Source: Erodium maritimum
Lineage: Eukaryota; Streptophyta; Magnoliopsida; Geraniales; Geraniaceae
DNA: 64,000 nt
Assembly (NCBI GenBank): GCA_963921825.1
Contig: OY997593.1
Coordinates: forward strand, 60,372,039 to 60,436,038
Reading direction: 5' to 3'
Every line of letters starts with the position of its first letter. Positions within the stretch are counted from its first letter, which is position 1. The translations under genes were made by a program, and so were the position numbers. Below the pieces are notes generated by a model. The model had not been told where the DNA came from and made no database searches. It worked only from the letters and a program-made list of their open reading frames with translations. Positions 58,347 to 64,000 of this stretch are shown piece after piece.

Positions 58347-60600
58347 CACCATGCCACCTCTTTCGTGCGATTATTCTTTTCATCACCATATATTTGAGGG
58401 TCAAATAAAAACAACCAAACGGTAGATTCCACGAATTCGAAGATTCTTGAAAAGCTAAGTTTTCTGGGAACCAAAGAATCCAATACAATCCAACACGGGG
58501 CCAAATTTGTAATTACTGACCCATTAACAAATGCATTTGGTAAGCCCAACTCTTTTGGGACTCACGTTACGGTTCATAGTGACCCGGTCTGAGACTACTC
58601 TGACATTTAATAATTGTGCTTTCTTATGGGCCAAGCCCAACAAGAATCTGAGCCTAACAAGTACATCGCGAACAAATAACGGAAAAAAGAATGCTAGATA
58701 TAAAAAATGGAGTAATACATAAACTAATAAAATTGTTATTTATACAGTATGTTTGTCAACTCTATATACAATATTCTAATCCAAATACATGTAACTGTCT
58801 TATTTTATAATTTTACATTGTTTTCTTGGTCAGATAGCCATGATTTGGAACTTGACAATGTTCTTCCTCTGAAACGCACTAAGGTTTCATGTATTTGTCT
58901 CTCATATTTTGTAAGACAAAATTACATGAAACATTAGATGGAACATTGATAGTTAAAATGATATCTCAATTAATCATGTTAAAGATGACTTTTAAATTTT
59001 GTTTTTTTGCTCAGACTCACCCTTGAGCTTGAGAGAGAGGCCTAATATGAAGACTAAAGAGAAATAAATAATGAAGGTGCTGAAGACTGAAGTACTTCTG
59101 TTGATTGGTATTTAAAGAGTTTTAGTCTCGTTCTTCTAGTCTTTACGCCATATTATGTGTTATATAATAAGAAAGGAATTGATATTTTCAAACTTGTTAT
59201 TCATGGTTTTGATTCGTGATGCTCTCCACAACAATTCGTTTATGAAGTTAAAGATCACTTTTACGAGTAGAGAAATGATTATTCTGTTCTCACCTTTTAA
59301 CTTTAGATCAGCAAATTTGTATGCTCTTATTTATTAAAGAATAAATTATCAAAAACTACAGTATAATTGTCCACAAACGAAAACATATATATATTGAATC
59401 TGGAAAGCACTGTTCAACTCTGTAACATTTACACCAAAAAAAAATTGTGGACGACCTTCAGTACACCCACAAAACGTGGACAAAATATTATGCATACCTC
59501 TGTTTGTGGACAAAAAAATTGCTATAAGTATTGACAATTAACCCTTTATTAAATAAAGACAAGATTTTTCGACCAAATTTTGACCTTTAATTTATCCTTT
59601 TATTATGTTTGGGGGGCTCAAGCTCTTATTATGTTTCGACCAATTTTTTTTTATTCTTTGCTATGGTTGCCGTTCTTCTCCCCAACGTGTGCTACCGCTT
59701 CAGTCGGCCACGCCAAAGAGTGTCTTTGCTCTTAGCTGTATCTGCACCATCTGAGCCTCGGGATTGTGTGAAAGAGGAGCCTACGGATGAATACTAGGCG
59801 GTATGGGCCAAGTTCCTCTTTGTTTCTGCTCTTCAGCCAACGATTTAGCAGGCCCGTATTCAGGCACATGGGCTTCAGTCTGACACAAACATGCATATTA
59901 TGTAGGCCCAATGCCTTCAGTAAACAGAAAACTAAGAATGAAACAAAATGGAAATCTGATGGTACACAGAGCTGTGCTTCAGTTAAGCAGGAAGAAAAAT
60001 TAGTGTTAAATACCCAAGGAGTGTACTTCAGAATTCCCCAAAGCTCACAATCATAATGGGAATGGGAACTCATTGCACTTTCAAAAACCCTAACATGGAA
60101 TCTTAACCACATTGGATCACACATAAAAAATATAGCAAGAAATCTATCTATTTTGACATACCAAAAGAACCATGCTAAACTTGAGATCAATAAAAAAACT
60201 TGCTCTTGTCAAGGATACAACCTTTTGAAGCACAACTTAACAATGGAACAGTCTTCCACAAGTGCATCATTACCCACATAAGTAGTATATGGACACTAGA
60301 AAGTGATACCATAACCTCAATTATATTATTGATTTTAAATCAATCCCTGATAAAAATGCAGTAACATCCTCATAAGAATAGGATTCAATCTTCCTATCAA
60401 CAACCAGTAAGCTACTCTATACAGATGTGCACAGCTTAGATGAAGATGCCCAAGCATGTCTTTGAATTAGGGATACACAACAACTCCAACAATACACCTC
60501 AAATCATCGAGAACATAATTGAAGTGGCACTGAAACAAAAAGCTTATTGAGTGTTCTCTATCGATCATTATCCATCTACTTCATCATTTATACAACTTTA
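58347..60600. other. Intergenic region with two unassigned exon-like fragments
   Basis: Plus-strand 'SHDLELDNVLPLKRTK' (58840-58885) is bounded by an AG acceptor-like and a GT donor-like dinucleotide. A second frame at 59609-59797 ends in 'VSAPSEPRDCVKEEPTDEY' and a stop. They could be exons of a decayed plus-strand gene, but I cannot join them in phase and do not recognise the family. The minus-strand 152-codon frame at 59732-60190 overlaps the second and looks like a chance frame. Confidence 0.3.
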
Positions 60601-60945
60601 AACTACATTTCGACTACTTACCAACCACTAATAATCTACCGGGGCCTGAGAAAAATATAAAACAAGTGCATACAAACTACACATTTATATTATAATGTCC
60701 TAATATGCTTTCCTCTTAACAGAAATAGGCACAATATACCTCCCAATTGCTGTCAAATGTCACATTCCCAAGCTTCCAATAATCACAACTCTGAGCAACT
60801 ACATCCACCCTGCAACTCCAGACATCATATTATCCACCCTCAGAATCTTAATCATGATCACATAAGAAAGACTGTGAGGAACATGTTAAGAGCGATAAGT
60901 ACCTTCTTACAAGAGAAGGGTTCATTTCTAGGCCTGAATGCATCT

Positions 60946-61909
60946 CTACCTCTGCATATGAAGAACCAGTTCACCATAAACTCATTAGCAAATGCCATAT
61001 GAATGTGCAAGTATAGGTACAAAGCATTCATGGGTGACAAACACATACCTTGGTAAGATTTTCAGCCACCCGAAAAGCATCAGCTGAGACCCCAACCAAC
61101 CAGAGTCCAGGAAAAACATTCTGCATAACACACAAACACAAATTCGATCAATCATACAATCCCTAGAGAGAATTAGCATCAACCGAGAGAGACAGAGATT
61201 TGGTATATACATCGAGCTGTTTCTGGACGTTCTTCTGCCTCTTCTTGGGCCTCCTTGCCGGCCTCGACCCGGTCATCACGAATATGTCTTCTTCAATCTC
61301 CTCCCTGGACAGCGCGATCCAGAACTTCCTCTTCTCGTTCTTCTCTCCGGCCACCGTTTCGTTGAAACCCCGCAGCCGAAGCGATTTCGGCTGGGCCTCG
61401 ACCTGTTGCGCAGCACCGATTGCGCTCGCCGGAGACATCGTCTCCTGCGATTCTCCGTTCTGGTCAAAACCCGGAGCTTTCGAGGAGGCCATTCCCCTCC
61501 TCGGCCTCAGATTCCACGGCTTCTGTACCGTTTCCTCGGCCTCATCACTACCATCGCGCTTCTTCCCCGCATCTTCCTCTTTCTCGACGATGATCTCCTT
61601 CTCCGCCTCCGCCGCCGCCTGTTTCCGCCGTCTCTCCGTCGCAGCACAGGCAGTGAACGGGAATCGGTTGCGCTTCGCGCGAGATCCGATCCGATGAGCG
61701 CGGAGCTCGGACTCCGAGTCGTTCCTGTCCGATTCCGCCTCTGAGTTGTCGGCCGCGGGCGGTGGAGGTGGAGGCGAGTCCTCAGAGAGCGGCGAGCGGC
61801 GGTACCGTGAGTGGCTGGTGGAGCCGTTGTTCTTCCCGCCACCCCATTTCAAGAAGGAAGGAAGGGTGAAGTTGTGGAGGGGCTGCGACTTCACTGGTGC
61901 TGCGGCCAT
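60946..61909 (-). CDS. DUF1639 family protein
   Basis: Minus-strand exons: 61909-61211 (233 codons), 61120-61049 (24 codons) and a short third exon starting at 60951 that adds one codon and a TAG (60948-60946), giving 258 aa. Introns are GT-AG and phase 0. Diagnostic blocks are 'PLHNFTLPSFLKWGG' near the N-terminus, 'KPWNLRPRR' in the middle, and 'REEIEEDIFVMTGSRPARRP' followed by 'KKRQKNVQKQLD|NVFPGLWL' across the first intron. This is the conserved DUF1639 signature of plants. A basic, Lys/Arg-rich segment suggests a nuclear location. The molecular function is unknown. The start is the ATG at 61909; upstream in-frame sequence has no ATG. The third exon is the least certain part: an alternative acceptor at about 60802 would add a different short tail. 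Confidence 0.92.
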
Positions 61910-62631
61910 TGCAAAAGCTCGTCTTCTCCCGTACAATTGTCCCTCTCGACGATTTCTCTAGATATTCACACCTCCATCAGGTCGACGAAGACTAGTAGAG
62001 AGAGGAAGTGGAACAGATTGGGGTTCTGGAGACAGCAAAAACCCTAGATTACAGAGCCACGAAGGAGACGAGAGGAGGAGGAGAAGAAGCTGAGAGAGGA
62101 GGTGGTTCGTTGAAGAGGTGTCTTTGTGACAAAAAAAAAAACAAATAGAGGTTTTTATTTCATTAAATTTAATATATACGCCTACGCGACTGTATTGTAC
62201 TGTGCAGCTCCATGTACGTCTACGCTTGTAGTTTGTTTCGCGGTTTTATCTCCGTATTTCTACGATTAGGTGCCTCTCTGCTGTGCCTCGAGTGATGCGC
62301 TTTCTTCTGTTGTACTTTTCTGACGAGACTACCCCTCCTAAACTGTTGAACAGTTGAAGAGCGCTGATGGTTTTGTGGTACATCACCTCGTGATGGATAA
62401 GCCACGTGTTCCGGTGAGGTGGAGGGTTCGGATCCGTAGATTTGGTATCCCTGTGTCGACCCCACTTGAACCGTCAATTAACGGCTGGATCATAACCATT
62501 CCACGCGGCGCAGGCATGGGACGTCGACGTGGGATCAACAATGAATTGGAGAGCCTAATTTCTATTTTTTTTTTCTTGCTTTCTTTTTCGAACTTTTTTA
62601 CTTATGATATTATAATTATAATTAATCATTT
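61910..62631 (-). promoter_or_regulatory. 5' leader and upstream region of the DUF1639 gene
   Basis: The leader is CT-rich and contains 'aatctagggtttttgc' (about 62040-62050), a telo-box-like element common in plant leaders. A CACGTG G-box lies at 62403-62408, about 490 bp upstream of the ATG. No clear TATA box was chosen. Confidence 0.5.
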
Positions 62632-63503
62632 TTTTAGCGAAAGGAACAGTTTCATTTAATAATTCAAACTACATAAATGTGCATCGAGGAACAAACTCTT
62701 CGGTCACGGAGATAGGATCAGATTGAATGAACAGAGGTTTTCTGACCTTTTTAGTTCCATAACCGCCACCGACGGTGTTTTGATGCCTCACGGGCAGTAA
62801 AAGAAGACAAATGGAGAGACTAGAAGACGGGAGATCTCGATGGACCTCAACAGTAAAAGTGATGGGGGGAGACAAAACATCGTTTTGGTCAAGCCAGGCT
62901 CTGATGCTCCCCTCCCTGGAGAAGTCCTTGAGGCTTTGATCGATAGACATTAATCCTGCAAAGACAATCTCAAACAAAATAAACAAAACCCTTTCGACTA
63001 GCCAGAGCCATAATCGTGAAAGGGGACGAGGCGGTTGCGGCGGTGGAGGTCAGGGAGGAGGACATGTCGGCTGCGACAGAGCCGTCTGCTGCAACTTCAG
63101 GGACGCCTCTAGGGACGACGACTGCATTAAAGACGGCGGCGGCATCGGAGGCGGCGACATCAGCAGGGGCGGCAACGGCAGCATCAGGGACGACGGTTGT
63201 AGAGACGGTAACCCATGGGGCAGAGGAGAGACCGAAACCGATCGGGAGATGCTCCGTTGGTGGAGGGAGGCAGCCAACGTCGCAGTGGCTAGGGATGGGT
63301 TGAAAGAAGCCCTAGTAGAGAAAAACTTCGCAGGCTCCAAGGGGAGAGGGCGAATGGGAGATTGGGAAGAAGAGAGAAGAAAAATCATGACATAAGTTAT
63401 GACAATTGCCATAACCATAGCCATGGAGGTGTAGACGACGGAGGACTCTTACAACCCTAGCGGAGAGAGAGCAGTTGTTTTGGAAGTTTTTGGTTTTCTT
63501 ATA
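62632..63503 (-). mobile_element. LINE-like retroposon R5 with 15-bp TSD
   Basis: TATAATTAATCATTT flanks the element at 62617-62631 and 63504-63518. The short A-tail (ttttt in plus) and 'cgaaaggaacagtttcatttaataattc' mark the minus-strand 3' end at the left. The 5' end has a CT-rich leader with 'ccgctagggttgtaag' and an ATG at 63424 opening a 124-codon Ser/Pro/Leu-rich frame ('MAMVMAIVITYVMIF'), unassigned. No reverse transcriptase. Confidence 0.85.
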
Positions 63504-63591
63504 TATAATTAATCATTTGATGTGATCGGTCTATTAAAATTTGAACAAATACAAACAGTTACATAGCTTTTTATTTATATAAAGATACATT

Positions 63592-63998
63592 ATAAATACC
63601 TACTCAAACTTTTAATCTTTAATTGATATTCACTCTAAAGTTTTCTTTAACTGATACCTACTCAGATGTTTAGTTATATAACAAATAGTTCAAGTCGTCA
63701 GCTAAAATAATGAAAATGCCCATAGTGATTTTTTAAATCATTTTTTAAAAATAAAACTGAAGTGATTTTTTAAATAAAATTGAAGTGATTTAATAAGTAA
63801 ATATATATATATATAACAAAAGTGATTTGTTAAATCATTTTTAAAAATATTTATTGAAGTATAGTTGAGGGTATTTTCGTCATTTTAGCTTACGACTTGG
63901 GCTATTTGTTATATAAATAAACATTTGAGTATGTATTAGTTAAAAAAAACTTTAGGGTATGTATCAGTTAAACGCTATAAGTTTGGGGTAGGTATTTG
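63592..63998. mobile_element. Hairpin MITE with about 130-bp inverted arms
   Basis: The left arm (63592-63722: aaatacctactcaaac...ctaaagttttctttaactgatac...ataacaaatag..caagtcg..agctaaaat) is the inverted complement of the right arm (63868-63998, ending ggggtaggtattt). The 145-bp centre is AT-rich with 'aagtgattttttaaat' repeats. The element ends within 3 bp of the window edge, so the TSD cannot be checked. Non-coding. Confidence 0.8.
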
Positions 63999-64000
63999 TA

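Noticed and set aside
59732..60190. 152-codon minus-strand frame
   Set aside because: No known motif; it overlaps a plus-strand frame and its composition (Phe/Leu/Cys-rich) looks like chance.
61910..61936. Longer N-terminus of the DUF1639 protein
   Set aside because: The upstream codon at 61936 is TTG, not ATG; the first in-frame ATG is at 61909.

Overview
This window is plant nuclear DNA, probably from an angiosperm with a moderately AT-rich genome. The reasons are spliced genes with plant-specific families (a class II HD-Zip factor and a DUF1639 protein) and the repeat content: Ty1/copia and Ty3/gypsy elements primed by initiator-Met tRNA, L1-type LINEs, PIF/Harbinger and Mutator-like DNA elements. 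I see no tRNA, rRNA or CRISPR array. Only two genes look intact and host-encoded; most of the rest is transposable-element sequence, much of it nested.

Layout. 1-669: the cut-off end of an inverted-repeat element family (family D) full of short 'gttgataaaa' repeats. About 880-4978: a decayed L1 LINE on the minus strand. 4994-6168: a retroposon with a 15-bp target-site duplication (TSD). 6564-7819: a four-exon HD-Zip II gene of the HAT4/ATHB-2 type (minus strand). It has a long upstream region to about 11.3 kb carrying many CACGTG G-boxes and a perfect HD-Zip II site (CAATCATTG). About 11.4-16.6 kb: a second, related decayed LINE (plus strand), split by a 1.47-kb solo-type LTR.

16.6-33.4 kb is a nested LTR-retrotransposon complex on the minus strand. 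A chromodomain-class gypsy element (5' LTR at 32927-33424) was hit by copia B (23401-32340, 8.94 kb). Copia B is complete, with an uninterrupted 1341-codon polyprotein, near-identical 1676-bp LTRs and a perfect 5-bp TSD. Copia A (16.6-20.4 kb, truncated) lies at the other end of the gypsy remnant. A 935-bp retroposon (33429-34363) sits exactly at the outer edge of the gypsy LTR.

34.4-64 kb is a mosaic. It holds a long-TIR Mutator-like element (35689-37167); a small LINE tail with a 14-bp TSD (38719-38978); a retroposon with a 314-codon open frame (39444-40734); and an ORF1-only LINE with an 11-bp TSD (40946-44749) that contains a PIF/Harbinger element with TTA TSDs (42429-44297). These are followed by a second family D copy (44783-46412), a tiny LTR retrotransposon with 239-bp LTRs and GTTAA TSDs (46928-48764), another solo-type LTR (49566-50863), and a solo copia LTR with a CATGA TSD (51203-52888) inside a Harbinger transposase relic. 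Next come a third family D copy (53130-54380) and a 3.4-kb retroposon with a 16-bp TSD (54966-58330) interrupted by a copia-type LTR. The last host gene, encoding a DUF1639 protein, is at 60946-61909 (minus). It is followed by a further retroposon (62632-63503, 15-bp TSD) and a hairpin MITE that ends at the window edge.

The two host genes have no visible functional link. The HD-Zip II protein would be a nuclear transcriptional repressor of the shade-avoidance/auxin class. The main story of the window is successive TE insertion, for which TSDs and LTR divergence give a relative order.
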